Made by a program: the position numbers and the translations under genes. The notes under the pieces are model-generated. The model did no database searches. It was not told the origin of the DNA and saw only the letters and a list, made by a program, of their open reading frames with translations. A stretch of DNA of 64,000 nt from Streptomyces sp. 7-21 (lineage in GTDB: Bacteria; Actinomycetota; Actinomycetes; Streptomycetales; Streptomycetaceae): the NCBI RefSeq assembly GCF_016741785.1, contig NZ_JAERRL010000012.1, forward strand, positions 1 to 64,000. Direction: 5' to 3'. Positions 26,853 through 35,596 of this stretch are shown piece by piece. Numbering within the stretch: position 1 is the first letter of the stretch; each line of letters starts with the position of its first letter.

Positions 26853-27062
26853 TGCTCCCCGTGCAAGCGGAGGTGAGCCGACGCCTGCGTCCTGCACGGT
26901 GCCGAGGCCGCTGTCCTCCCCGCGCACGCGGGGATGACCCCTAGGAAGGGGTACCACGCGGGCAACGCTCCTCGTGCTCCCCGCGCATGCGGGGGTGAAC
27001 TGCGTCCGACTGCAAGTAAGGCGGAGAACCACGTGGCAGTCCCCGTCTACGTGAGGGGTTAC
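26853..27062 (+). CRISPR. Decayed CRISPR remnant (3-4 degenerate repeats)
   Basis: Repeats related to the main array begin at about 26853 (TGCTCCCCGTGCAAGCGGAG), 26914 (TCCTCCCCGCGCACGCGGGG) and 26975 (TGCTCCCCGCGCATGCGGGG), each 61 bases apart, exactly the period of the intact array. A fourth, strongly decayed copy (AGTCCCCGTCTACGTGAGG) sits in register near 27036. All are on the same strand as the main array and directly precede the cas operon. The last bases (GAGCCG, GACCCC, GTGAAC) differ from GATGGTCC, so these units are probably no longer efficiently processed. Confidence 0.7.
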
Positions 27063-27175
27063 ACGAACTAGGAAGGGGAGCCACGTGCGCAAGGCGCTCG
27101 TCAGAAATAAGTCGCTTCCACGCAGCGTAAGTTGAGGCGGCGTGCTTGGGTGTTGTACGGTCCGTGCATAGCAAA

Positions 27176-27222
27176 GGCCGGGCCCGCCTCTCGCCGGCAC
27201 GAGAGGAGCAGAGGGCCCGGCC
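27176..27222 (+). promoter_or_regulatory. Large 5'-UTR hairpin upstream of small ORF
   Basis: Outer arms GGCCGGGCCC (27176-27185) and GGGCCCGGCC (27213-27222) enclose a second perfect stem CCTCTCG (27187-27193) / CGAGAGG (27200-27206) with loop CCGGCA. It ends 33 bases before the start codon of the small membrane-protein ORF. It could be a terminator of upstream transcription or an RNA control element. Confidence 0.65.
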
Positions 27223-27255
27223 CAGTCCTCCAAGCCTCAGAAAAGGAGAACTGCA

Positions 27256-27438
27256 ATGAGTGTAGTGGCTGGCGTCCCGTCTGAGCGCCCGGGGCGTGAG
27301 TCGTGGCCGTGGTGCTGGCTTGCGTGCCTTCCCGCGAGCTTACCGGCGGCGCCGTCCCCTTGGGCCCCAATCGTCTGGGTGGCGATTTTGGTCATCGTCG
27401 TCCTGGCTACACGTCTCCCCAGCCGTTCTTGCTCATAA
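27256..27438 (+). CDS. Small putative membrane protein before cas3
   Basis: 60 residues from ATG 27256, preceded by AAAAGGAGAA at ideal spacing. After a polar N-terminus (MSVVAGVPSERPGRESW) come two hydrophobic stretches, CWLACLPASLPAAP and PWAPIVWVAILVIVVLATRL, the second a good transmembrane helix. It is bracketed by a hairpin upstream and a terminator-like hairpin downstream, so it appears to be its own transcription unit, set between the CRISPR remnant and cas3. I do not recognise the family. Third-position GC bias is weaker than in neighbouring genes, as expected for a short or foreign gene. Confidence 0.6.
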   Translation: MSVVAGVPSERPGRESWPWCWLACLPASLPAAPSPWAPIVWVAILVIVVLATRLPSRSCS

Positions 27439-27446
27439 CGTAACCG

Positions 27447-27477
27447 CCGCCCACCCCGGAGTGTCCGGGCTGGGCGG
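27447..27477 (+). terminator. Hairpin between small ORF and cas3
   Basis: CCGCCCA (27447-27453) pairs with TGGGCGG (27471-27477), and CCCGGA (27455-27460) with TCCGGG (27464-27469), around a GTG loop: a nearly continuous 13-bp stem. It begins 9 bases after the small ORF's stop and ends 28 bases before the cas3 start, so it may terminate or attenuate transcription into the cas operon. Confidence 0.7.
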
Positions 27478-27504
27478 CCACATCTATAGGTAGAGGTACG
27501 GGCG

Positions 27505-30438
27505 GTGTCCAGAGAGAGAGGGGGCGTTAGGTTGTCTGGTGGGTTATCGCCTGCTTCCTTTGGCGATTTGTCCCTACCTGCCCGGGTGGCATGGGCGAAG
27601 TATGACCGCGAGGATGGCGCCTCACTACCGCTGTGGCGGCACATGGCCGACAGCGGAGCAGTAGCCAAGAAGCTCTGGGAAGACTGGGTGCCGCACTCGG
27701 TCCGGCACTTGATCGGCTGCGAGTTGCCTGGTGGGCAGGAGGACGCCAAACGCCTCGTTGTCTTCTTGGGAAGTTGTCATGATATCGGCAAATCGACCGT
27801 TTCTTTCGCATGCCGGTTCGAGCACCTGGCCGCTCCCATGCGCGAAGCGGGGCTGGCCATGAAGTCGGCTCGCGAGTATGGGCAGGAGCGCCAGCTGGCC
27901 CCGCATGGGCTGGCCGGACAACTCCTTCTCCAGGAGTGGCTGGAAGAGCGGTTCGGTATCCGGGGCCGAGTCTCCGGGCAGTTCGCCGTGGTCGTCGGGG
28001 GACACCACGGCGTGCCTCCCGATCACCAGCACATCCACGACCTTCAGCTTCGCCCCCACCTGCTGCGCCACCCTGGCCCCAGCGAAGAGACCTGGCGGCG
28101 GGCCCAGTTCGAACTGCTGGATGCCTGTGCTGTCTTCTCCGGAGCCGACGACTGTTTTCCGAAGTGGGGGACGGTGCGGCTGTCACAGCCGGTGCAGGCC
28201 CTGCTGACGTCGATCGTGATCGTGGCCGACTGGATCGCCAGCGCACGCGAGCTGTTCCCTTACGACCCTGAGAGCTGGCAGCCGGCCGGGCCGCGCGGAG
28301 AGGAGCGCCGCCTCCGTGCCGCCTGGGAAGGGCTTGACCTGCCGCCTGCGTGGATGCCCGAGGAACCCCCGCACGACGCAGCCGAGTTGTTCGCCCAGCG
28401 CTTCCCGACGCTGGAGGACGCGGCGATCCGCCCTGTGCAGTCCGAGTCCGTACGCCTTGCCCGCACCATGCCGGCTCCCGGTCTGCTGCTCATCGAGGCA
28501 CCCATGGGCGAGGGCAAGACCGAGGCGGCCCTGGCCGCCGCAGAGACGCTGGCGGCCCGCTCGGGTGCGGGCGGGGTGCTGCTGGCGCTGCCGACCAGGG
28601 CCACGAGCGACGCCATGTTCCCCCGCCTGCTGGAATGGCTGAAGCATCTGCCCGGCGAGGGGCGCAGGTCTGTGGTACTCGCGCACGCGAAGGCCGCGCT
28701 CAACGAGGAGTGGGCCGGGCTGCTCCGGAAGGACAGGCATGTTATCGCCGCCGTGGACCCCGATGGTGACCAGGGCACGGGCCGCGCGGGGGCCCGTGCC
28801 ACCGGCCTCCACGCCCACCAGTGGCTGCGCGGCCGGAAGAAGCGGCTCCTCGCCTCGTTCGCGGTCGCGACGATTGACCAGCTGCTCTTCGCCGGGCTCA
28901 AGACCCGGCACCTCGCTCTCCGGCATCTCGCCGTGGCGGGCAAGGTCGTCGTCATCGACGAAGTCCACGCCTACGACGCCTACATGAGCCGCTACCTGGA
29001 CCGGGTCCTGGAATGGCTCGCGGCCTACCGGGTGCCGGTCGTGCTGCTTTCGGCCACGCTCCCGGCCGAGCGCAGGCGTGCGCTCGTCGCCGCCTATGCG
29101 GGAGCCGAAGCGGCGGCCGAGGTGGTGACTGACCCGGAGGCCTACCCCCTGCTCACGGCCGTCGCCCCTGGCCAGCCCACGCTCACGGCTCGCCCGCGGG
29201 CGGCCTCTGGCCGCCGCACCGAGGTCGTGGTGGAACGCCTCGCGGACGACACAAAGTCCCTGGCCGACCGGCTGGAACGGGAGCTGGCGGAGGGCGGCTG
29301 CGCGCTCGTCATCCGCAACACGGTGGACCGCGTCCTGGAGGCCGCCAACGCCCTGCGCGAACGGTTCGGCGAGGACGCGGTGACCGTGGCGCATTCGCGG
29401 TTTCTCGCCGCCGACCGGGCGGCCAACGACGCCGCTCTGCTGCGGCGGTTCGGGCGGAACAGCGACGAGCGGCCCAGGAAACACATCGTCGTGGCCAGCC
29501 AGGTCGCGGAACAGTCACTCGACATCGACTTCGATCTGCTCGTCACCGACCTAGCGCCCATCGACCTGCTGCTCCAGCGGATAGGACGGCTGCACCGCCA
29601 CCCCCGTAAGCGGCCCGAGCGCCTGGCCTCGGCCCGCTGCCTGATCACCGGCGTGAAGGACTGGTCGGAGACACCGCCGCGCGCCGTGTGCGGGACCCGC
29701 ACCGTCTACCAGGGCGAGTACACCGTGCTGCGGTCCCTGGCGGTGCTCACCCCGCACCTGAAGGGAAAACCGCTCGAACTGCCCGGCCACATCAGCCCGC
29801 TCGTCCAGGCCGCGTACGGCGAGGAACAGGCGGTACCGCCTGAGTGGACCGAGGCCCTGGACGACGCACGCGCGCAGCACGACGCGCTGCTCGCGCGCAA
29901 ACGCCAGAAGGCGGAGGGCTTCCTGCTCGGCCCGGTCCGCCGCCCCGGACGCCCGCTGTACGGCTGGCTGGAGGCGCACGCCGGTGACGCCGACGACACC
30001 AGCGCGGGCCGTGCCCAGGTGCGCGACAGCGCGGAGACGCTTGAGGTACTCGTGATCCAGCGGCAGGCCGACGGGCGGCTCACGACCGTGCCGTGGCTGG
30101 ACGGCGAGAAGAAGGGTGAACGCGGTGGTCTCGAACTGCCCACGGATGTCCCGCCCAGCCGCCGCGCGGCCGAAGCCGTTGCGGCGAGCGCCGTCACGCT
30201 GCCCTGGCAGTTGAGCACGTCCAAGCGGATCGACGAAACCAAGGCCGAGCTGGAGCGTTTCTCGGTTCCGGCCTGGCAGGCCAAGGAGTGCCCTTGGCTG
30301 GCTGGCGAGCTGATCCTCGTTTTGGATGCGGATTGTCAGTGCCGTCTGGCAGGCTACGAAGTTACCTACAGTCGCACGGACGGACTGACGGTGACGTCTT
30401 CTGGTGTGCCCGGTTCCGGTGCGGGCGCAGCGGGGTGA
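27505..30438 (+). CDS. cas3: CRISPR-associated helicase/nuclease Cas3 (type I-E)
   Basis: 977 residues from GTG 27505. An N-terminal HD nuclease has H46, the H92-D93 pair in CHDIGK and H167-H168 in GGHHG. The SF2 helicase has Walker A APMGEGKT (332-339), the DEVH box (485-488), SAT motif III (516-518) and motifs V/VI in VASQVAEQSLDIDFDLL and LLQRIGRLHRH. A C-terminal domain follows. It unwinds and degrades DNA recognised by Cascade. All catalytic motifs look intact. It is the first gene of the cas operon, 19 bases before cse1. Confidence 0.97.
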   Translation: MSRERGGVRLSGGLSPASFGDLSLPARVAWAKYDREDGASLPLWRHMADSGAVAKKLWEDWVPHSVRHLIGCELPGGQEDAKRLVVFLGSCHDIGKSTVSFACRFEHLAAPMREAGLAMKSAREYGQERQLAPHGLAGQLLLQEWLEERFGIRGRVSGQFAVVVGGHHGVPPDHQHIHDLQLRPHLLRHPGPSEETWRRAQFELLDACAVFSGADDCFPKWGTVRLSQPVQALLTSIVIVADWIASARELFPYDPESWQPAGPRGEERRLRAAWEGLDLPPAWMPEEPPHDAAELFAQRFPTLEDAAIRPVQSESVRLARTMPAPGLLLIEAPMGEGKTEAALAAAETLAARSGAGGVLLALPTRATSDAMFPRLLEWLKHLPGEGRRSVVLAHAKAALNEEWAGLLRKDRHVIAAVDPDGDQGTGRAGARATGLHAHQWLRGRKKRLLASFAVATIDQLLFAGLKTRHLALRHLAVAGKVVVIDEVHAYDAYMSRYLDRVLEWLAAYRVPVVLLSATLPAERRRALVAAYAGAEAAAEVVTDPEAYPLLTAVAPGQPTLTARPRAASGRRTEVVVERLADDTKSLADRLERELAEGGCALVIRNTVDRVLEAANALRERFGEDAVTVAHSRFLAADRAANDAALLRRFGRNSDERPRKHIVVASQVAEQSLDIDFDLLVTDLAPIDLLLQRIGRLHRHPRKRPERLASARCLITGVKDWSETPPRAVCGTRTVYQGEYTVLRSLAVLTPHLKGKPLELPGHISPLVQAAYGEEQAVPPEWTEALDDARAQHDALLARKRQKAEGFLLGPVRRPGRPLYGWLEAHAGDADDTSAGRAQVRDSAETLEVLVIQRQADGRLTTVPWLDGEKKGERGGLELPTDVPPSRRAAEAVAASAVTLPWQLSTSKRIDETKAELERFSVPAWQAKECPWLAGELILVLDADCQCRLAGYEVTYSRTDGLTVTSSGVPGSGAGAAG

Positions 30439-30457
30439 CCGATGAGGTGGTGGGGAG

Positions 30458-32152
30458 ATGGGTGGCACGAGCGACGGAACGACCAGGGGGGACGTGGCGC
30501 CGGTGGAGCCGTCGTTCGACCTCGTATCGAATCCGTGGCTTCCGGTCCAACGGCTGGACGGCGTGGTCGAAGAGGTGTCGCTCAGGGCTCTTTTCGAGCA
30601 GGCGGGTGAGCTGAGGCGGCTCGTCGGCGATGTGCCGACGCAGGAGATCGCTCTGCTCCGCCTGCTGCTCGCCATCCTCTACGACGCCCTGGAGGGCCCA
30701 GCGGAAATCGAGGACTGGGAGGAGCTGTGGCTGGATGACCGGTCACTCGCTCCTGTGCGGACCTACCTCGACAAGCACCGCGAGTGCTTCCAGCTGTTCC
30801 ATCCTGAGCGTCCGTTCTTCCAGGTGGCCGGGCTGCGGACGGCGAAGAACGAGATAGCGCCGCTCAGCCGCATCGTCGCGGACGTGCCGGTCGGCGAGAC
30901 GTTCTTCTCCATGCGGGAACCAGGCGTCGACCGGCTCTCCTACGCGGAGGCCGCGCGCTGGCTGGTGCACGCGCACGCCTACGACACCTCGGGCATCAAG
31001 TCCGCGATGCTCGGAGACGACACGCGCCCGAAGAACGGCAAAGTCTATCCGCTCGGTGTTGGTTCGCTCGGTGGCCTCGGTGGCGTCTTCGCCGAAGGCG
31101 ACACGCTCCGCGAAACTCTCCTTCTCAACCTCATCGCCCTGGAGGAGGCGTACGGCGGGGAGACCCGCACCGAAGATGAGGAACGGCCCGCCTGGCGACG
31201 TCCCCCGACAGGTCCCGCGCCCCAGCCGGACGCGGCGAGCCGCCCCCGCAGCCTCCGGGATCTGTACACGTGGCAGACCCGCAGGATCCGGCTTCACGCC
31301 GAGGACGGCGCGGTTACGGGCGTCGTCCTCGGCTACGGCGATCCGCTGGCCCTTCCCGATCCGCACACATTGGAGCCGATGACGGCCTTTCGTCGCAGCT
31401 GGACACGGGAGAAGACGGAGCGCCGCAAGCCGGTGTACGTGCCGGTCCGGCACGACCCGAGCCGCTCCGCGTGGCGTGGGCTGGCGTCGCTGCTGCCCGC
31501 CAAGTCCCACGCCGGGGAGAAGAGCAAGAAGGGGGAGCCAGCCGCCCTTCGTCCTCCCGGCGTCGCCGAGTGGTTCGCGAAGCTCACCACCATGGGCGAG
31601 GTGTTCCCGCCGAAGAAACTGATCCGGCTCCGCCTGATCGGCACCGTCTACGGCACCCAGCAGGCCGTCGTGGACGAGATCGTGGACGACTCCCTCGTCC
31701 TGCCCGTCATCACGCTGCACGAGGCCAACCCGGAGTATGGCGCCGCAGCCGTGGACGCGGCCGACGAGGCTGAACAGGCCGTGCGCGCCCTCGGCCAGCT
31801 TGCCGCCAATCTCGCCCGCGCAGCGGGGACCGACCATGAATCCCCGGATAACTCGGCTCGCGATGCCGCGTTCGGGGCTCTTGATGGGCCTTACCGAGCG
31901 TGGCTTTCGATGCTGCCAGATTTTCCTGATCTGGAGGACGCGCGGCGCGAGTGGCGTACAACTGTGCGATACCACCTGCTGCAACACGCCCGGGAACTGC
32001 TGGAATCCGCCAGCCCGGCTGCCGACGAGGGACGGGTGGTCGAACTGCCCGGCATGGTCAAACGGCTTATTGACGCGGGCCGCGCCGAGCGCTGGTTCCA
32101 TTCCCGCCTGGCCTACGTGCTGAAGACACCGGCTGACCAATCAACCAGTTGA
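30458..32152 (+). CDS. cse1: Cascade large subunit Cse1/Cas8e
   Basis: 564 residues from ATG 30458. The RBS (GTGGGGAG) is very close, so GTG 30494 (VAPVEPSFDLVSNPWLPV) is a reasonable alternative start. The hallmark N-terminus FDLVSNPWLPVQRLDG is followed by LRRLVGDVPTQEIALLRLLLAILYDAL and the FFQVAGLRTAKNEIAPLSRI region. The C-terminal four-helix bundle holds VRALGQLAANLARAAGT. It recognises the PAM and recruits Cas3. It is slightly longer than E. coli CasA. Confidence 0.95.
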   Translation: MGGTSDGTTRGDVAPVEPSFDLVSNPWLPVQRLDGVVEEVSLRALFEQAGELRRLVGDVPTQEIALLRLLLAILYDALEGPAEIEDWEELWLDDRSLAPVRTYLDKHRECFQLFHPERPFFQVAGLRTAKNEIAPLSRIVADVPVGETFFSMREPGVDRLSYAEAARWLVHAHAYDTSGIKSAMLGDDTRPKNGKVYPLGVGSLGGLGGVFAEGDTLRETLLLNLIALEEAYGGETRTEDEERPAWRRPPTGPAPQPDAASRPRSLRDLYTWQTRRIRLHAEDGAVTGVVLGYGDPLALPDPHTLEPMTAFRRSWTREKTERRKPVYVPVRHDPSRSAWRGLASLLPAKSHAGEKSKKGEPAALRPPGVAEWFAKLTTMGEVFPPKKLIRLRLIGTVYGTQQAVVDEIVDDSLVLPVITLHEANPEYGAAAVDAADEAEQAVRALGQLAANLARAAGTDHESPDNSARDAAFGALDGPYRAWLSMLPDFPDLEDARREWRTTVRYHLLQHARELLESASPAADEGRVVELPGMVKRLIDAGRAERWFHSRLAYVLKTPADQSTS

Positions 32153-32197
32153 GCCCTGCCAGCGGACACGACCCCGGACCACTACACGGAGACCACA

Positions 32198-32917
32198 ATG
32201 ACCACTCAGCCAGAGTCTGGCGATGAGGACGGTGCCGGCGCCGTCGGTGAACACGGTTCCGGTGAACCTGATCGGGCGCTCGTGCGTGACGCGACCGTGG
32301 CGACCATCAAGCAGCTCCAGCGCGGCTATCAGCAGGACGTGGCGATGGCTGTCGGCGCCGTAGCCCGGCTGCGGCGCGAGGCGGGACGCCCGCCGCACGC
32401 CTCTCCCGCGAGCTGGGGCCTTGACCACATGGAGGAGCTGACCAAGAGGCGCTACAGCGAGCTGGAGGAACCGGCATCCGACAGCGTCATCGAGCGGGAG
32501 GACACGGCGGTCCATCTGGCCGTGACCTTGTGGGCGCTGCACCAGCAGTCGGTGCGTGACCAGCCGATGCACGACTGGCACTGGCCGCTTGGCCGCGCCG
32601 TGCGGCAGCTGGGTGCCGCAAGGTCGGGGGCCGCGGACAGCGGCGTCTCCGTCGAGGAGTTCCCCCCGACGATCCGCAAGCGGTTCGTGCGGATCGGCAC
32701 GGCCTCCGATATCGAGACTCTCGGGGGTCGCCTGCGCGACATGGTCACGCTGCTCCGAGCAGAGCGGATCCCGCTGGATTACGGCCGCCTCGCTTCCCAG
32801 CTCCTCGAATGGCAGTACGAACACCGCCAGGGCGACGTGCGCCGTGCCTGGGGGCGCGAGTTTCACCGTGCCGAGTCAGCGCCCGCCAGCAATGACCAGC
32901 CCACCGACGACGACTGA
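32198..32917 (+). CDS. cse2: Cascade small subunit Cse2/CasB
   Basis: 239 residues from ATG 32198. An acidic N-terminal extension precedes the helical Cse2 core: VAMAVGAVARLRREAGRPPHASP, EREDTAVHLAVTLWALHQQSV, RKRFVRIGTASDIETLGGRLRDMVTLLRAERIPLDYGRLASQLLEWQ. Two copies normally line the inside of Cascade and stabilise the target strands. It is 45 bases after cse1. Confidence 0.93.
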   Translation: MTTQPESGDEDGAGAVGEHGSGEPDRALVRDATVATIKQLQRGYQQDVAMAVGAVARLRREAGRPPHASPASWGLDHMEELTKRRYSELEEPASDSVIEREDTAVHLAVTLWALHQQSVRDQPMHDWHWPLGRAVRQLGAARSGAADSGVSVEEFPPTIRKRFVRIGTASDIETLGGRLRDMVTLLRAERIPLDYGRLASQLLEWQYEHRQGDVRRAWGREFHRAESAPASNDQPTDDD

Positions 32918-32950
32918 CCGCCGCTGCCCTAGCCAGAGAACGGAATTACG

Positions 32951-34153
32951 GTGAACCGGACCATCCTCGATATTCACATCCTTCAGACCGTGCCGCCAAG
33001 CAACCTCAACCGCGATGACACCGGCACGCCGAAATCAGCCTATTTCGGGGGTGTCCGGCGTGCCCGGGTATCGAGCCAGGCCTGGAAGCGCGCCACGCGC
33101 CGGGCCTTCAGCGACCTGCTCCCGGCCGAGGAACTGGGGGTCAGGACGAAGAAGGTCGCCGAGGCACTGGCCGAGCGCATTACCGCGCGGGACGCCTCCC
33201 TTGCTCCCACGGCCGTCGAGCTGGCCAAGGAGACCCTGGTAGCGGCGACGGGCTCCAAGATCGAGGTGCCCAAGCGCAAGGAGAAGGACGGCGAGGAGAA
33301 GGCGGCCTCGCCCGAGTCGTCGTACTTGATGTTCCTCAGCAGGCGGCAGCTCGACGCCCTCGCCGAGATCGCCATTGCGGGCGGCGGGCCGGACGGTGAC
33401 CCGAAAAAGCTGAAGGAGTATCTCAAGCAGAAGGAGCACAAGGCCGCCGCGCGCCGGGCCGTGGACACCCGGCACTCGGTGGACATCGCCCTCTTCGGCC
33501 GCATGGTCGCCGACGCCAGCGACCTCAACGTGGACGCCGCCGCGCAGGTCGCGCACGCCCTCAGCGTCCACAAGTCCGACATCGAGTCCGACTACTACAC
33601 CGCCGTCGACGACCGCAGCGAGGACGACGAGTCCGGCGCCGGGATGATCGGCACCATCGACTTCAACTCGGCGACGCTGTACCGCTACGCCGCCGTCGAT
33701 GTCGACGCGCTGCACGCCAACCTGGGCGCCGGACTCCGGGAGGACAAGGCCCCGACCACGCCCGTCGAGAAGGCGGTTGGCGCGTTCCTGGAGGCGTTCA
33801 TCACCTCCATGCCCACCGGCAAGATCAACACCTTTGGCAACCACACCCTCCCCTCGGCCGTCATCGTCAAGCTCCGCGACCGCTGGCCGGTGAACTTCGC
33901 CGCAGCCTTCGAAGAACCCGTCCCCCGAGGGCCCGAGGGCGGCCACCTCCGCGAAAGCTGCTGCCGCCTCGCCAAGTACGCCGCGGAACTGGAGAGGGCG
34001 TACGGCATGGAGGGGGGCCACGACCACAGCTGGGTCTTCCGCATCGGCGAGGAGACAAAGCCGCTGGCAGAACTTGGCCAGAACGTGGGGCTGGAGGACC
34101 TGGTGAGCGATGTCAGCGAGGCCGTGCGGCAGCGCCTGGGGTCCGGGGCATGA
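32951..34153 (+). CDS. cas7e: Cascade backbone subunit Cas7e/CasC
   Basis: 400 residues from GTG 32951 (preceded by ACGGAATTACG). The start ILDIHILQTVPPSNLNRDDTGTPKSAYFGGVRRARVSSQAWKRATR is diagnostic of Cas7e/Cse4. The thumb and palm regions include HSVDIALFGRMVADASDLNVDAAAQVAHALSVHK, and FNSATLYRYAAVDVDAL follows. Six copies normally coat the crRNA spacer. Its TGA overlaps the ATG of cas5e (34150-34153). Confidence 0.96.
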   Translation: MNRTILDIHILQTVPPSNLNRDDTGTPKSAYFGGVRRARVSSQAWKRATRRAFSDLLPAEELGVRTKKVAEALAERITARDASLAPTAVELAKETLVAATGSKIEVPKRKEKDGEEKAASPESSYLMFLSRRQLDALAEIAIAGGGPDGDPKKLKEYLKQKEHKAAARRAVDTRHSVDIALFGRMVADASDLNVDAAAQVAHALSVHKSDIESDYYTAVDDRSEDDESGAGMIGTIDFNSATLYRYAAVDVDALHANLGAGLREDKAPTTPVEKAVGAFLEAFITSMPTGKINTFGNHTLPSAVIVKLRDRWPVNFAAAFEEPVPRGPEGGHLRESCCRLAKYAAELERAYGMEGGHDHSWVFRIGEETKPLAELGQNVGLEDLVSDVSEAVRQRLGSGA

Positions 34154-34875
34154 CCGTCCTGCTGCTGCGGCTCGCCGGGCCGCTCCAGTCCTGGGGCTCC
34201 GCCGCCCGGTTCGCCCGCCGGACCACGGAGAACGCGCCCACCAAGAGCGGCGTGCTCGGCCTGCTCGCCGCCGCCGAGGGTCGCCCTCGCACCGCCGACC
34301 TGTCCGACCTGGCCGCGCTGCGCTTCGGCGTGCGCATCGACCAGCCCGGCACCCGGCTGCGCGACTTCCAGACCGCCCACCACCAGGACTCCGGCAAGGC
34401 CATGCCGCTGTCGGATCGCTTCTACCTGGCCGACGCGGTCTTCGTCGCCGGTGTCGAGGGAGACACTGGACTCCTGAACCGGCTCCACCAGGCCCTGCGC
34501 GCACCGCGTTTCCTCCCGTACCTGGGCCGCCGTTCCTGCCCGCCCTCTCGCCCCGTCGAGATGGGCCGGCCGCTGGAAGACGTCACGCTGGAGGAGGCCT
34601 TGCGTGGGGCCGAGTGGCAGGCGTCGCCGTGGTACAAGCGGCGGCTTCAGCGGATGGCGAAGAACGAGCAGCAGTCCGCCGGGCCGCCCGCGCTCGACCT
34701 GTTCCTCGACGCCCCGCCGAGCCAGGCCCCGCACCTGTCCCTGCGCGACACCCCGCTCAGCTTCGACCCGCGCCACCGCCAGTACGGGCTGCGCGGTGTC
34801 GTCACCGACCGGACCGTCCCGCCGCCCGGCGATGACGACCACGACCCGACCGCCGTTCTCTCTCCCGCGCCATGA
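34150..34875 (+). CDS. cas5e: Cascade subunit Cas5e/CasD
   Basis: 241 residues from ATG 34150, overlapping cas7e by 4 bases. The RAMP N-terminus LLLRLAGPLQSWGSAARFARRTTENAPTKSGVLGLLAAA is typical of Cas5e, followed by FQTAHHQDSGKAMPLSDRFYLADAVFVAG and LGRRSCPPSRPVEM. It caps the 5' handle of the crRNA. Ten bases separate it from cas6e. Confidence 0.96.
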   Translation: MTVLLLRLAGPLQSWGSAARFARRTTENAPTKSGVLGLLAAAEGRPRTADLSDLAALRFGVRIDQPGTRLRDFQTAHHQDSGKAMPLSDRFYLADAVFVAGVEGDTGLLNRLHQALRAPRFLPYLGRRSCPPSRPVEMGRPLEDVTLEEALRGAEWQASPWYKRRLQRMAKNEQQSAGPPALDLFLDAPPSQAPHLSLRDTPLSFDPRHRQYGLRGVVTDRTVPPPGDDDHDPTAVLSPAP

Positions 34876-34885
34876 GGACGCCCCG

Positions 34886-35596
34886 ATGTACCTGACCCGC
34901 TTCCGCCTCAACACCGGCCGGCCCAGGGCCCGTCGCCTCCTCGGCTCGCCCCACCTGATGCACGGCGCCGTCAACCTGGCCTTTCCCGAGCCGCCGCCGC
35001 GCGGGGGACAGGGGCCGCGGGTGCTGTGGCGCGTGGACATGAACGCCGAGGGCCGCGCTGACTTGTACGTCGTCAGCCCGCAGCGCCCCGACCTGACCCA
35101 CCTCGTCGAGCAGGCGGGCTGGCCTGCCCTGGACACGCCCGGGTGGACGACCTTCGACTACGGCGGGTTCCTGGAGCGGCTGGCAGTAGGCGGCACCTGG
35201 GCGTTCCGGCTCACGGCGAATCCCGTCCACTACGTCCGCAGGCCGCAGGACCCGCCGGACGCACCGACCAAGCGGACGGCACACGTCACACCGCGCCACC
35301 AGCTGGCCTGGCTCCTCAAGCAGGAGGAACGCGCGGGGTTCGAGATCGTGCGCAAGCCGCCGGAGCGGCGGCTGACCGAGCGGGGCGACGAGTGCGAGGT
35401 GCTCGTCCGCGACGTCATGCCGCTGCGGTTCAAGAAGGGCGCCAAGAGCGGCGAGCCGGTGCGTTTCACCCGCGTCACCTTCGACGGGCGGTTGCGCGTC
35501 ACCGACCTGGCCGCGTTCCGGCGCACGCTGACCCACGGGCTGGGCAAGGCCAAGGCGTACGGCTGTGGCCTGATGACCCTGGCGCCTGTCACGTGA
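34886..35596 (+). CDS. cas6e: crRNA endonuclease Cas6e/CasE
   Basis: 236 residues from ATG 34886 (GAGGACG upstream). It begins MYLTRFRLNTGRPRARRLLGSPHLMHGAV, where the HLMHG segment carries the conserved catalytic His of Cas6e. Two ferredoxin-like domains follow, ending in the Gly-rich GLGKAKAYGCGLMTLAPV loop. It cleaves the pre-crRNA at the base of the repeat hairpin and stays bound in Cascade. It is the last cas gene: the leader and array follow immediately, where cas1 and cas2 would usually be. Confidence 0.96.
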   Translation: MYLTRFRLNTGRPRARRLLGSPHLMHGAVNLAFPEPPPRGGQGPRVLWRVDMNAEGRADLYVVSPQRPDLTHLVEQAGWPALDTPGWTTFDYGGFLERLAVGGTWAFRLTANPVHYVRRPQDPPDAPTKRTAHVTPRHQLAWLLKQEERAGFEIVRKPPERRLTERGDECEVLVRDVMPLRFKKGAKSGEPVRFTRVTFDGRLRVTDLAAFRRTLTHGLGKAKAYGCGLMTLAPVT

